Source: Anodontia alba (Eukaryota; Mollusca; Bivalvia; Lucinida; Lucinidae). Taken from it: 64,000 bases of DNA. The position numbers were made by a program, and so were the translations under genes. The stretch spans positions 59,850,181 to 59,914,180 of the forward strand of contig OZ024827.1 in assembly GCA_964016985.1 (NCBI GenBank), written 5' to 3'. The notes beneath the pieces were generated by a model, which worked only from the letters and a program-made list of their open reading frames with translations, made no database searches and had not been told where the DNA came from. Positions 1-10,451 of the stretch are shown piece after piece. The stretch's first letter is position 1, and every line of letters starts with the position of its first letter.

Positions 1-207
1 CTCATTAGTGTACGAGAGTTGAGGGCAGTAGCCATAAAACATCTGGTTGAATTATCAGTTGAGCATAAATTTGTTTGCCACTTTTTTTCTAAGAGAAAAA
101 CCTGTCATAAGTACAATGACCTGATCTACCTAGACTGAATTGAAGCATTGTTGCCTGGAACGGTCTAGGTCTCCATTTTACGTAAAGGAGCATTCACTCT
201 GTTACAG

Positions 208-439
208 TGTTGAAGTCATTGCTGAGGACGTACAACAACAGCAGAAAGGAATGGCTGTTCTCGACACCAAAGTTGATGCCACCATTAGTACAGTCATTGC
301 AATTGGAGACACCGTTGTTGAACATGATAGGGATATTAGAGATCTAGAAGAAGGATTGGAAAGAGTCGAAGAAAATGTTATGGAGGTTGTAGAAGATTTA
401 GGAGAAACCAAAGTCAAAGTCGAGGAAATTGATAATAAG
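208..439 (+). CDS. TIR gene exon a: coiled coil
   Basis: The acceptor ends at 206-207 (gttacag) and the donor is aataag|gtacgg at 440. The exon starts on the last base of a codon and ends in phase 0. It encodes a Glu/Asp/Val-rich helix with hydrophobic residues at heptad-like spacing (for example VVEHDRDIRDLEEGLERVEE), so a coiled coil for self-association is likely. An ATG at 140 lies in the same frame, but the acceptor makes an upstream exon the better choice. Coiled-coil calling is by eye. Confidence 0.65.
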
Positions 440-3400
440 GTACGGATGAAGTGTCATTTATGCAGCTTCTGAATTGGTTCAAGAATTGCATAAGCGCATT
501 ATAACATAAAAACTTCAACAATCCACACGAGACTAACCGTTCTATTTAACTAACTGTCATCAAATTTTATATGAAGAGGAAATATGTATGCTATTTGTTG
601 GTAATGTTATGCGACACATTCACGTGAATTGCTTCTTACCATTTCTTAATTAAGCCTAAGAAATTTGATCCGTGTTTGGCCTTATTTTAGATTAATACGA
701 CAAATTTGTCAAGTTTTAATATAGCTATTTATGCTCGTGTGCGTTCTTATTGTGACAAAATCAATGTTGTGATTCATTTATTTATTTAATTTAACAAAAT
801 GTAGTATAGCATGGCAGAGGGCAATTACAAAAAAAAAATATAATCATTTATCAACCCTATAATGATAGGCTTGTGAAGGCACCATCATAGAGTTTGTTAA
901 TCTTGAATAACAGAATAAAATGCTAACTATTCTTCAATTTGTCCCCATTTATCAGATAAAACATGTATTTTCAAATATTGAACATATGTTTATTTTCATT
1001 TATCTGGTTTAAATAAATTTTGAAAGATTGGATAAGAATACTGGGCATAATATTGCGAAGTTTGTCATGTCGTAGAGCCTGGTATAAAACCGTGCATGTC
1101 TACCTTTACATGTTTTATGTATTTTTAAAGTGTAACCTGGGAGTTTTCGTAAGTGGCAATGAATAAATAATGAAAATGGAACATTTACTCTTTTAACTGC
1201 TGTTGTCAAATTTTCTGTTTGTGCGAACCAATCATATTGCGTGTATCTCAGGTTTGGTACCAGTAAAATCGATTTATACCCCCCGTCGCCTCGCTCAGTA
1301 GTTGTTTTGTGGCGGGGGGGCGGGGGAGTTATTGCAGACCGTTTTAAGGGGGTAGCTGTGGTGTTGGTTGTTCTTTGTGTGGCCTTGTGGCTATTCTTGC
1401 AGGTTGTTTTTTTTTCCTATTTTATTCTGTTCGTTGGTTTATTATTGTGTTTAGTGGATCCATTCTAACATAGTGATCACCTTGTTGGTCATATTTCATT
1501 CAGACGATGTCGAATGCCCCAAAATGGTCTCGAGATCTCACTAAACTCATGAATCCTAAAGCAGATAATGATTGGAGACTTCTGGCCAGCCGTCTTGGAT
1601 ACAGTAATGATGATATACGAAGCTGGGCAACCCAACATGATCCTTGTATGGCATTACTTAGTGAATGGTACGCTACCCACAAAACCAGTGAAGCTTCATA
1701 TGGTGTTTTGACTGCACTGCAAGAGATGGACAGAAGAGATGGAGTTGTTATTGTCGAAAATGCTATGAAAGCAGCCGGTGGGTATTATGAGGCATTGAGC
1801 AGTATAAGAAACTGCAAATTAATGTCTATGATTTGGCGCTGTACTAACTGACCTTCACCTTGAATGAAGTATCTTTAATATGTTTTGTCAATAATTGTTC
1901 CTCATCTCTTCTTTTCCCGATATCACGGGAAGGCTGCGCTTTGTGATTGCGCTTATTACTGAGTACTTCATTTAAATTTAAACATTTAATCCCGTATGTA
2001 TGTATGTATGTATGTATGTATGTATGTATGTATGTATGTATGGTCTGACCGAAAAGTCATTTTTAATTTATCAGAATATGTGCATAGGATGACTGGCTAT
2101 GACTATGCGAAAGTGGTAAATTTTAATGGAACAAGTTTGCAGGTGATATAGCTATTTGCACAGTCAGTGCCTCCTGGTGCATGTTATAATTCAGTCTGTT
2201 AGATCTGTTTGATCGTTATGTATTTTGCATGTATGCACATATGTATGTTTGTATGTATGTATGTATGTATGTACGTATGTATGTATGCCATGATAACGTA
2301 TGAGCAAATGTTTTCCCTAGCGGATATGAACAAACGTAAGTTCATTTCAGTTGCCTATCTACGCTTCTGGTTTTTCTGTCCAGGCGCGGGGACCTTGTTT
2401 GTTTATAGACCGATGGTGCATCTTACAGTATTTATGCATCATGAAAGGAAATGAGATGCACATGCAGATCTGATACTTTGCTGACCACAAATATTTGCAT
2501 CTTTTATATTGTGTCTCCTATAATAGATAGTTGTAATAAAGGCGATAAATCGATGAAGGCTTGCTTAATTGTCTTACAGAAGGAGTAGTAGAAGACGAGG
2601 ACTTCGAGTATCCAAGTCCACCTCCAGTGTTTATAAGTTATCAATGGGGTATACAAAATGAGGTGAAACTTTTGAAACAGCATCTTAACATGGCCGGATA
2701 CCAATGCTGGCTTGACATTGGCCAGATGGGTGGAGGTGACAAACTGTTTGCAAAGATAGATAATGGTATAAGAGGCGCCAAGGTTGTAATATGCTGTGTG
2801 ACGGAGAAATATGCTCAGTCACCTAACTGTAACAGAGAGGTGAGCTGTTGATTAATATTTCATCTTTTCTTCAAAGCGGGCATTATTATGAATAGCTTTC
2901 AAAACAAATGACCCATGTGAGCAATGGACGCTCACACAGGGATAAAAATAGTTATAGTTTTCTGGATCCGACTAGTTAGTTTAGGCTATTTAGGTCTCAT
3001 CAGTATCCCTCATATAATGTTTCGAATTTTGATTGTCCGGAATGGGTTCTAGGGGTCATTAAGTTTTGATATAGCAGGTAACAAATCAGGAAAGATAAAA
3101 TATGCCTGTGCATTTTTTTTTACAAAATAATAAATTACTACACTCAGAAATACAGGCGTGCGGTACAAATGAATTAGCGCGAATCATACATAATTATAAT
3201 AACTGAAATAAAATGCGATGTATGCAAGACTGGTAGATACAGGTATATTGCATCACAAAATTGGGTAATTTCCATTACGCTTTAGAGTGTGAACTCCTAC
3301 CATGAGTATACTATCCTTTTGATTTTCCAGGTAAACTTGTCTGTCAACCTGAAGAAACCAATTATACCATTACTAATGGATAAGATGGACTGGCCACCGA

Positions 3401-6400
3401 AAGGGTCAATGGGACCTATTTTCAGTGAATATTTATTCATCCGCTTCTTCCAAAGAGACGGAGAGGAAATTAACGACAAGCGGTACTGGCCAATACCAAA
3501 GTTTCAGGAACTACTTATGCAATTAAACTTCTTCGCTGTTCCTGATCAAAAGATGATTAAAAACGGTAAGCCGTTGCTTTAGACTTTTAGTCTAAGTCAT
3601 TTTGATAACAAATATATACGTTTATGAAAAATTCATTGCTCCTATATTCGAAAAGCGAAGCATCAGGCTGTTCTGTATGTGAGCCATCTTTGACCTAATC
3701 TGTGATCTACTAAACCACAGGCTTGTCTGAGTTTTCGCTGTTCGTCATTACTGTTTGTTGATAATCGCAAGTTGCCTATAATGGCCATCATGAGCAAAAT
3801 GTACTAACAGACGTACTAAACCTTAGCTTTTCGAGAAAGACAAACATGAATGTTCTCATAGTGGGATCTAAACAACAATAGTGAGAGTCCGTGAGAATGA
3901 GAATTATTGTGAAACATATTGGCCACATGTAACATTATCCTGCTGCCAACTTGCTATAAATTAATATAAACCTGTACAATATTGCGACATGATATTCTAA
4001 GACCTGTCTTAAAACTAGCGTCAGTCTGAAAACACTTCTGCAACAAGGTATATCGGAATCAGATTTTTACGGTGACTTAGTGTACAGATTTAGAAAAAAT
4101 GTAGGTAAATCTAACTTTTAGGAGCAATTCAGAAAACTTATTAACCGTTATAAAAGAATTGGCTTTAGCCTGGATATTATGCGGCAGACTGCATGCCTAG
4201 TTGTCAACCCAATCATTGTTGATGGCTATGCTTCACTCTTTAATTGCACGACGGCGGTTCGGGCCTCACTCAATGACGGTCTCTTCGTAAAACGTTAACC
4301 AGTGGGTCGGGGCTTGACGATATGTCTTTGGCTTGGTCCGCCGTGGTTCAACTATTGGTTTCATCTACTCTGGCATACAGTAGAATTAGCCATGAGTACT
4401 CGTCTTTGTTTATTATAATGATTAATTTGATTTTTATGTTTTCGCTTTGATACATTGACTGAGTTGGGAGCCTTTATGCGAACCGAATTTTTATGTGTTT
4501 CTGTATTAAGAGTAGCATCGGGACCTTGGGTGAAGTTAGCTAGCTGTAAAAGTGCTTTATACCCCCCGGTGGTTTGCTCTACTGACCGTTCTAAGGCGGT
4601 GGTCCCGGTGTTATTCTTACTCTCTCTTGCTTTGTGGTTTATTTTACGAGGCGACCTGTTGTATGTCGTTCCGTGTGTCATTTTGTTCTTGTGTTTTTCA
4701 GTCCTTTCAGTATTGCGATTACCTCGCTTGGGGAAGAGAGAGCTAATCTTAGTGCTTTTTGTACGTTTGTTCGGTTTGTGCTTGTTTGGATTTGTCGCTT
4801 CCTCTTGGGGTCTGGGAAGGGCTGCGGCTTGTGATTGTGGCACGTCCTGGACTTTTCTCTTACTTTTTTTTTTAAATAGTAAATTTTCATACAGAATTAA
4901 ACAAATTGTTAACTCGTTAAACCTTTAGATCAATCTAATTCACAGAAGCAAGCACCACAAAAACACACATACACTTAGATTAATATCAAGGAATGTTTGC
5001 TGTGCCATGAAAAAGACTGATTTTATAATTGCGACTGCAATATGATTTCGACTGCTGTTGTCACATTTTGTCGGATATTTCTTTAATTCCTGTGAATTAG
5101 CATTTTATGTCCACGTCAAGAAATATACCCGGGTGTTATTAAGGTCAAGCATCAATCCGTCTTACCTTCCGTTCTTCCATTTGCTCATCCTTCCGATTTA
5201 TACCCGCGCCGAATGTATCTTAAGCCAATTAAAAGAGATATATGAAAGTTTGTTGGGCTGTAAATCTTAGAATGACGGTATGTAGCATGAAACGGAACGG
5301 GCCGTAGCATACAATAGTCTTCGTTTTTGGTACACAGTCTTTGTCTGTCTATGATTTCACTGACTTGTGTCCATATGTTTTAATCTTAGGAGAACAATAT
5401 GTCACAAGTAATAAAAAAAACATCAGTCCATAATACAATACTTCTAGAGTTATGACTCTAGGTCTAAAATCAGTGTCCGCATCAGATCTTCTAAAGAGGA
5501 ATGGATAAACCTGGTAAATCTTCCACAAAGGAGACAAATTTTGTTATTTCCTGTTTGCTTTCCTACATACCAAATCCCTTCTAAAATGTAGTCTGGTCTA
5601 AAATGAAAGAATGTGCTTCCAAGAAGGGAAATTATTTTTCTTTTACAGTAGACTGCTTTTCAGAAGTGAGAGATAAACCAGATCGAAAGAATTACCTCCC
5701 TCCTGAAAGTGTATTATATATTCTCTTATGCACCTTTCATAAATTGAATAGGATTATTCATGCATTATAAACAGGCACTGACTCATTGCCGTGCAACTAA
5801 AGACGGAAGCAAAGTTATCTTCCATAATTCGGCTAGCAATATGTATGCAGTTTTCCGCAGAATGTCCATGTTGTAATATATTTTGTAGCGAGTAGCAATC
5901 TTTTTTTAACTAGTCGGAAAATCAGTTTAGCCAATTATCTTTTTTTTTAATCTATAGACTAAGTCACTATGAAACTCGAGGTTCGTCAGACTTCTTATTG
6001 ATGTGTTTTCAAACCAAAGTTATAATAAGACTAATTCAGAATGACCGCGGTAAAACTTAAAATCAAAAAACGTTATATAGATAACGGTATCCCTGCCTAA
6101 AGAAGTTTAGCATCTTGACAAAATGGACGCTCTGAAATATCCAGATAAGCCAGAAAGTCGCCAGAGCCAATAAGTGAATAAGTTCAGTAATAGTGCAAGA
6201 GTCGGGGTTTGCAATACTTTTTTGTATTTGACATAGTTATTGTAGTCTTTTCATTTTACAGAGTATGCTAACTGGTGGTTGCCAATGGTGGAAGAGATTG
6301 TAATTGATAAAAGTAAAAAGAGGCAGAAGCCGACAGCTACTCAAAAAACAAAACAGAATACTTATCAGGTAGATTACAATATGCTGGCAAATACAATCAT

Positions 6401-9386
6401 CACTTTCATACATTACTTTAAGTAGTTTTAAAGGAAAATACTTTGAAAATATTATCCAAAATGTTGTACTGTGAAACAAAGCATTTCTATATCCGAGGAA
6501 ATATACTTAACAAAGTATTTAAAAAAAAAAAAAAGAAAGGTCCAGGGAGTGTTAAAATCACAAACCACAGCCCTACCCAGACCCCAAGAGGAAGAGGAAA
6601 CCGACAAATCCAAACAAGCACAAACCGAACAAATGTACGGAAAGCACTAATTAAGTCTCACTTAGTACAATTTTTCATACGTGCAAACATTGACTATGGG
6701 CAAAACCACAGAAGATATTCAGATATTGTTGATTGTTTCTGAAAGTGGAATGCGAAAAGGAGTGTCTCCAACAACAAATTTTGAAATTTTTTCATTTTAA
6801 AATTCGTAATAAAATGCTATTTTTTAACCAAAAAGGGAAAATTGACATTTGAACATATAAGTAATGTCTTGACTTCAAACTATAAATAAATCAGAGAAAG
6901 CTTTCATTGCAATCAGGTACTCACATTCTCCTACAGCTACCCTCTATTGATTATTTACGGTCTATGGGGAGTCATCGAGGCAGTTTTAGCCTTTTAAAGG
7001 GTTTACCTCTTTTTCTGGCCATATCTACGTGTCTTTTACTCCTAAGAAAGAAGGATTTGCAAGATTGTGTTTTGGGTAATTCATTGTTTTGACTAAAATG
7101 GAGCATTTCAGATATTTTGAAAAAAACAAACCATCATTTTGGGGTGAAAAGTCATTTTTTAGAAATTCCCGGTTTTCTCAGAATCTTCTAGGCTGACAAT
7201 GTTCGCGCCATTGAGATTTTGGTAGCTAAGCATATTGCTAACATATTGAGCATACTGAAATCAGTTTGCAAATAGCAGTATTGCCCACAGAATAATGTTA
7301 ACAACTGACGGTCGCATTTGAATGTCAATCAAATGAAAACTAAGCTGGTGACCCATTAATTATTTTGTTCAGTATAAATGCATGTTGAATTTGGTTTACA
7401 AGCTCAGTAGAAAATTTCCAAATGTGTTTGTTTTTACTGCAAGCACTGTAAACAGTACAAAATCATTATATAATTAGTAAGACCAGATCTTCTATTGAAG
7501 ATTAGTATGGATCTTCATATTGAAAATATTTTCATACTGTAAAGCTTCATCAGTTATTTTTTATTTAATACACGAATAATAAAACCAATACTTATTTAAA
7601 TTATTCTGAAAAAGAGATTATTTGGTATACAAATTTGAACAAAAGAAAATAAATGGATTCATGTGATTTGGTCGCTTCATAAAGAATATTGAAAAACAGT
7701 CTAACAGTTCTGTAAATTAATACGGGAGACGATTTAGATCAACATTACGACCAATCAACGATACTTTCTACGATCACCAAATAATCTGTCAAAAGAACTT
7801 ATTTGAAATACTAAAGAATACAAAATATTGAAAATAACATGTTCTATACTTGGTTTGATTCAATATAGAATCGATAATGTGCTGATAGTATTGAATTCTC
7901 TGGTTTCTGGCCCTTTTGGACTACTGGGCTAATCCATTATATGTGAAAATACAACTCCGCTCAAAACTCTGGCGAGGAATGTTGCATGTAGTAGTATCTT
8001 TTCATGAAAAAAAACTTGATAAAACCAATGTTGTTTTTTTCTAAATTTGATGTGTCCTGTACTCGCAAAGGATCCCTACTCCGGAATGTTGTTTATTCTG
8101 TTCATGAAGATAATGAAAATGCAACGTTATTAACGTCCTTGAGCGGTGTATTATACGGCAGTGCTTTATTTTCATAAGTAATGTAATAGCTGCATAGTGC
8201 CTCAGATATAGCAACAATGCTATAAGAATTATATCGCAATATTGGTACTTCCCGCCTGACCTTGTTTTTTCTCACCAGACACATGATAAGTAATCATAAG
8301 GCTTAACACTAGTTTATTGGATTTCAGATGGTTAAATCATATGAATCGCCTCTTGTGTTCCTTTCCTACCAATGGGGCAAGCAGCCACAGATAAAGGCGC
8401 TGTATAAGCGGCTGACCTCCATGGGATATACAGTTTGGATGGACATATATCAGATGGGCGGTGGAGACTCGCTGTATGATAAAATTGACAAGGGCATGAG
8501 GGGATGTAAAGCTGTTGTCTCGTGTGTTACACAGAAATATGCATTGTCAGCTAATTGTAGACGAGAGGTTAGTCTGGCCGATGCTCTTAAGAAACCAATA
8601 ATTCCACTTCTCCTTGAACAGATGAAATGGCCTCCAGATGGTGCGATGAGCATGGTATTTACAGAGTTATTGTACATCAGCTGCTACCAAGATGACATTC
8701 AAACGTCATGGACTGGTGAGAAGTATGATGAACTTATGGACAAATTAAGACAGTTTGTCCCAGAAGTCAACGCACAGAGCAACCGTAAAGACAGCAAAAA
8801 TACATCATCGTTGAAAGCGCCACAAAAAAGTGGAATAAATTCTAATATAACTTCAGCAGTTAAGACATCAAGTGTTAAAGATAAAGGCGTTAACAGAGAC
8901 GGTAAAATTCGAAAAGACAAACCAGACAGCAAAACTGTAGCAGATACTAAGGCTAAAGATTGTAACACTGACAGGTTTGATAACAGTAAAAGAAATTCTG
9001 ATAACTTGAATAATGCTACGGACAATAGAAGTAACAACACTCAAGCCGGCATTCGTAAAGCTAGGAGTAGTAACAGGGATAGTGGTACTTATCACAAAGA
9101 TAGTGGTAAAGATATTTTGAAGATTTCCACGAACATAAACATAAAACCAACAAAACTAAATGTTCAGGAAAAAGATGGAAAGGTAAATCCAATATCAGCC
9201 TCTGCTACAGATGTGTATACTTCTGACAGATTAAGTTCTAACGACGAGGAAAAACAAAACAGTGACAACCACTTATTTACACTCAGGGATAATTCAAGTA
9301 CTGATAGACGAAGTAGAAAAAATAAAAGGAAAGACAGTGACAATGCTATTACAAAACCGTCCTCAAAAACATGCATTATCTTGTAA
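208..9386 (+). CDS. Coiled coil-DEATH-TIR-TIR protein with C-terminal CaaX box (six-exon model, 5' partial)
   Basis: Exons 208-439, 1504-1777, 2580-2839, 3331-3565, 6262-6368 and 8328-9386 have GT-AG borders and join in phase, giving 721 residues plus a stop. Order: coiled coil (1-77), DEATH domain (about 80-165), TIR1 (about 185-325), linker (334-369), TIR2 (about 378-510), polar Ser/Asn/Lys/Asp-rich tail (about 511-717), then CIIL. Both TIRs begin with an F(I/L)SYQWG strand, have a BB-loop region of the form QMGGGD, and keep a Glu in C(N/R)REV. Family knowledge: DEATH-TIR proteins such as MyD88 recruit kinases in Toll/IL-1 signalling; SARM1-like TIRs can cleave NAD using a Glu at this place. 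The membrane-anchored role is inferred. The first codon is split, so at least one exon lies upstream. Splitting into two genes (exon 6 starts with ATG) is possible but less likely, because exon 5 ends in phase 0 with a good donor. Confidence 0.75.
440..1503 (+). other. Intron of the TIR gene
   Basis: AT-rich sequence without coding signs. It contains an R1 repeat fragment at about 1241-1470. Confidence 0.6.
1241..1470 (+). repeat. R1 repeat fragment (5' part)
   Basis: Shares the string 'tttatacccccc', the 'ctgaccgtt'-like core and the downstream T/G-rich 'ctttgtg..gtgg..ttattc' stretch with the copies at 4506-4863 and 10086-10451. More diverged than those. A small piece of the repeat's 3' end (ggaaggctgcgctttgtgat) is seen at about 1930. 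Confidence 0.55.
1504..1777 (+). CDS. TIR gene exon b: DEATH domain
   Basis: The acceptor is catttcag at 1496-1503 and the donor is ccg|gtgggt at 1778. The exon starts in phase 0 and ends after one base of a codon, matching the next exon. It encodes about 91 residues with a death-fold pattern: a DWRLLASRLGYSNDDIRSW core, then a helix ending in LLSEWY, then VLTALQEMDRRDGV and a last helix IVENAM. The W, LA..LG..D.DI and LL..W positions match the DEATH consensus seen in MyD88, IRAK and UNC5. It could pair with other DEATH proteins. A weak alternative donor lies about 20 bases downstream but does not keep phase as well. Confidence 0.75.
1997..2041 (+). repeat. (TATG)n microsatellite
   Basis: About 11 uninterrupted TATG units. 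A second tract of the same motif lies at about 2241-2288. Confidence 0.95.
2241..2288 (+). repeat. (TATG)n microsatellite, imperfect
   Basis: About 11 units with one change (tacg), 200 bases downstream of a purer tract. Both lie in the intron between the DEATH and TIR1 exons. Confidence 0.9.
2580..2839 (+). CDS. TIR gene exon c: N-terminal two thirds of TIR1
   Basis: The acceptor is gtcttacag at 2571-2579 and the donor is gagag|gtgagc at 2840. After an acidic linker (VVEDEDFEYP) the TIR domain opens with PPVFISYQWG (beta A), a helix ending HLNMAGY, WLDIGQMGGGD (beta B and BB loop), and VVICCVTEKYAQSPNCNRE. The exon ends exactly after the GAG codon of the candidate catalytic Glu (residue 255 of the model). 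Confidence 0.85.
3331..3565 (+). CDS. TIR gene exon d: C-terminal part of TIR1
   Basis: The acceptor is gattttccag at 3321-3330 and the donor is acg|gtaagc at 3566. The exon starts in phase 0 and ends after one base. KKPIIPLLMDKMDWPPKG matches the equivalent stretch of TIR2 (KKPIIPLLLEQMKWPPDG), followed by the FSEYLFI strand and a C-terminal helix (KFQELLMQLNFF). This confirms that the exon completes the TIR fold begun in the previous exon. Confidence 0.85.
3566..6261 (+). other. Long intron of the TIR gene
   Basis: No coding signal on the gene's strand. Holds an R1 copy (4506-4863) and, at about 5540-5740, a diverged member of a palindromic MITE family (gtttgcttt..ccttctaaaa..tagtctg...cagtagactgcttttcagaag) seen again near 34.7, 43.9, 56.5, 57.4 and 60.4 kb. 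Confidence 0.55.
4506..4863 (+). repeat. R1 interspersed repeat, well-preserved copy
   Basis: Nearly colinear with 10086-10451, from 'taagagtag(c/t)atcgggac' to 'ggacttttctcttac', with only scattered base changes. An ORF of 157 residues (4455-4928) crosses it and is strongly hydrophobic (LFLLSLALWFIL). A 160-residue ORF is also open on the other strand, so neither can be called coding on length. Possibly a SINE or retroelement fragment; the family is not identified. Confidence 0.8.
6262..6368 (+). CDS. TIR gene exon e: linker after TIR1
   Basis: The acceptor is cattttacag at 6252-6261 and the donor is tatcag|gtagat at 6369. The exon completes the split codon from the previous exon and ends in phase 0. 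It encodes 36 residues beginning EYANWWLPMVEEIVI, then a Lys/Gln-rich basic stretch. It is short and supported mainly by phase, splice sites and a lack of stops. Confidence 0.6.
6538..6655 (-). repeat. R1 repeat, inverted 3' fragment
   Basis: The reverse complement matches about 10335-10445 (gtacgtttgttcggtttgtg, then 'cttggggtctgggaagggct'). It follows a run of A at about 6521-6537, which could be a retroposition tail on the other strand. Confidence 0.75.
7900..8100 (+). repeat. LTR-like fragment
   Basis: 'ctactgggctaatccat..tgtgaaaatacaactccgctc' and 'ccctactccggaatgttgtttattctgttc' resemble 'tcactgggctcattgtgg..' and 'cctgatccggaatgtgttctttg' at 12.76-12.92 kb, in the same order. A diverged copy of the same element is likely; the family is unknown. 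Confidence 0.35.
8328..9386 (+). CDS. TIR gene exon f: intronless TIR2, long polar tail, CaaX end
   Basis: The acceptor is ggatttcag at 8319-8327 and the exon runs to TAA at 9384-9386. Residues 9-140 of the exon are a complete TIR domain: VFLSYQWG, GYTVWMDIYQMGGGD, CVTQKYALSANCRREV (Glu codon at 8565-8567), KKPIIPLLLEQMKWPPDG. The following ~210 residues are rich in Ser, Asn, Lys and Asp with no evident fold. The last residues are a basic patch (RRSRKNKRK) and CIIL. A prenylated, membrane-bound C terminus is inferred. If transcribed alone, the ATG at 8328 could start a 352-residue protein. Confidence 0.85.
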   Translation: MVKSYESPLVFLSYQWGKQPQIKALYKRLTSMGYTVWMDIYQMGGGDSLYDKIDKGMRGCKAVVSCVTQKYALSANCRREVSLADALKKPIIPLLLEQMKWPPDGAMSMVFTELLYISCYQDDIQTSWTGEKYDELMDKLRQFVPEVNAQSNRKDSKNTSSLKAPQKSGINSNITSAVKTSSVKDKGVNRDGKIRKDKPDSKTVADTKAKDCNTDRFDNSKRNSDNLNNATDNRSNNTQAGIRKARSSNRDSGTYHKDSGKDILKISTNINIKPTKLNVQEKDGKVNPISASATDVYTSDRLSSNDEEKQNSDNHLFTLRDNSSTDRRSRKNKRKDSDNAITKPSSKTCIIL

Positions 9387-9825
9387 TGGGTACATTTTCT
9401 CATTGGTTAACAATCAAAACTCCCGCCATGCTGTTTTCTTTGAAATATTCGTTTTAAGTGTATCAGTTTACATTTATATTTCAGCAGTCCGTCTTTCTGG
9501 CCATTACGGGAATATCTCCGTGTATAATGTACCCCGCGTTTTATATCCTTTACACAGAAAACAGCGGGATCTTCTTCATGAGTATAACATATTTATATTG
9601 TCCTAGCAGGTCCTAAGGATATGGCATAAATAAGAAAGAAGGCTACGTTTGGTCAAAATCATAGTTAGTCTAAATTGAGACTATTGGTCTGAGTCAAAGC
9701 TGCGTTTCAGAATATTGAGACGAAACACCATAAGAAGTAATATTTAACTAACGTTCTCATCAGTAGACTTATTTTCCTCTACCTCCCATCATCTGTATAC
9801 AATTTAGTCATTGGAAAGAAAGCTG

Positions 9826-9925
9826 TAAAAGTGCTTTAAACACCCCCCCCCCCCCCACCCGGTAGTTTTTTTTCTACTGACCATTCTAAGGCGGTGGTGC
9901 TGGTGTTGTTCTTACTCGTTATAGC
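9826..9925 (+). repeat. R1 repeat, short fragment
   Basis: 'agctgtaaaagtgctttaaa' followed by a C run and 'ctgaccattctaaggcggtg' matches the R1 core. It lies just upstream of a fuller copy, so R1 is partly duplicated here. Confidence 0.7.
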
Positions 9926-10085
9926 TCTTTTTGTTTGTTTGTTTTTCTGTATGTGTTGTGATGCTAGCATTGTGATCACCGTCTTCAAAAGCTGCCCACT
10001 TTGCTTTCTGTTTTACTAGTTGTAATGCTAGCATTTTGGTCACCATCAACAGCTACCCATTTTGCTCTCTGTTTTAATTGTTGTG

Positions 10086-10451
10086 ATTAAGAGTAGTATC
10101 GGGACCCAGGGTGAAGTTGGCTAGCTGTAAAAGTGCTTTAAACCCCCGGTGGTTTGCTCTACCGACCGTTCTACGGCGGTGGTCCCGGTGTTAGTCTTAC
10201 TCGTTGTTACTTTGTGGTTTATTCTACGAGGTGATTTGTTGCATGTCTTTCCGTGTGTCATTTTGTTCTTGTGTTTTTCAGTCCTTTTAGTATTGCGATT
10301 ACCTCGCTTGGGGAAGAGAGAGCTAATCTTGGTGCTTTTCGTGCGTTTGTTCGGTTTGTGCTTGTTTAGATTTGTCGGTTTCCTCTTCCTCTTGGGGTCT
10401 GGGAAGGGCTGCGGTTTGTGATTGTGGCACTCCCTGGACTTTTCTCTTACC
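10086..10451 (+). repeat. R1 interspersed repeat, well-preserved copy
   Basis: Direct copy of 4506-4863 over its full length. A hydrophobic 90-residue ORF (10149-10421) is in the same reading frame as the 157-residue ORF of the other copy. Confidence 0.8.

Larger units (their letters stand above)
6369..8327 (+). other. Intron of the TIR gene
   Basis: AT-rich. Holds an inverted R1 fragment (6538-6655) and an LTR-like fragment (about 7900-8100) resembling the sequence around 12.75-12.92 kb. Confidence 0.55.

Noticed and set aside
4361..4843. 160-residue minus-strand ORF, basic and polar
   Set aside because: Lies over the R1 repeat where both strands are open. No recognisable domain, and not kept in the other R1 copies.
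8699..9040. 113-residue minus-strand ORF rich in Leu and Ser
   Set aside because: Shadow of the low-complexity tail of the TIR gene exon.
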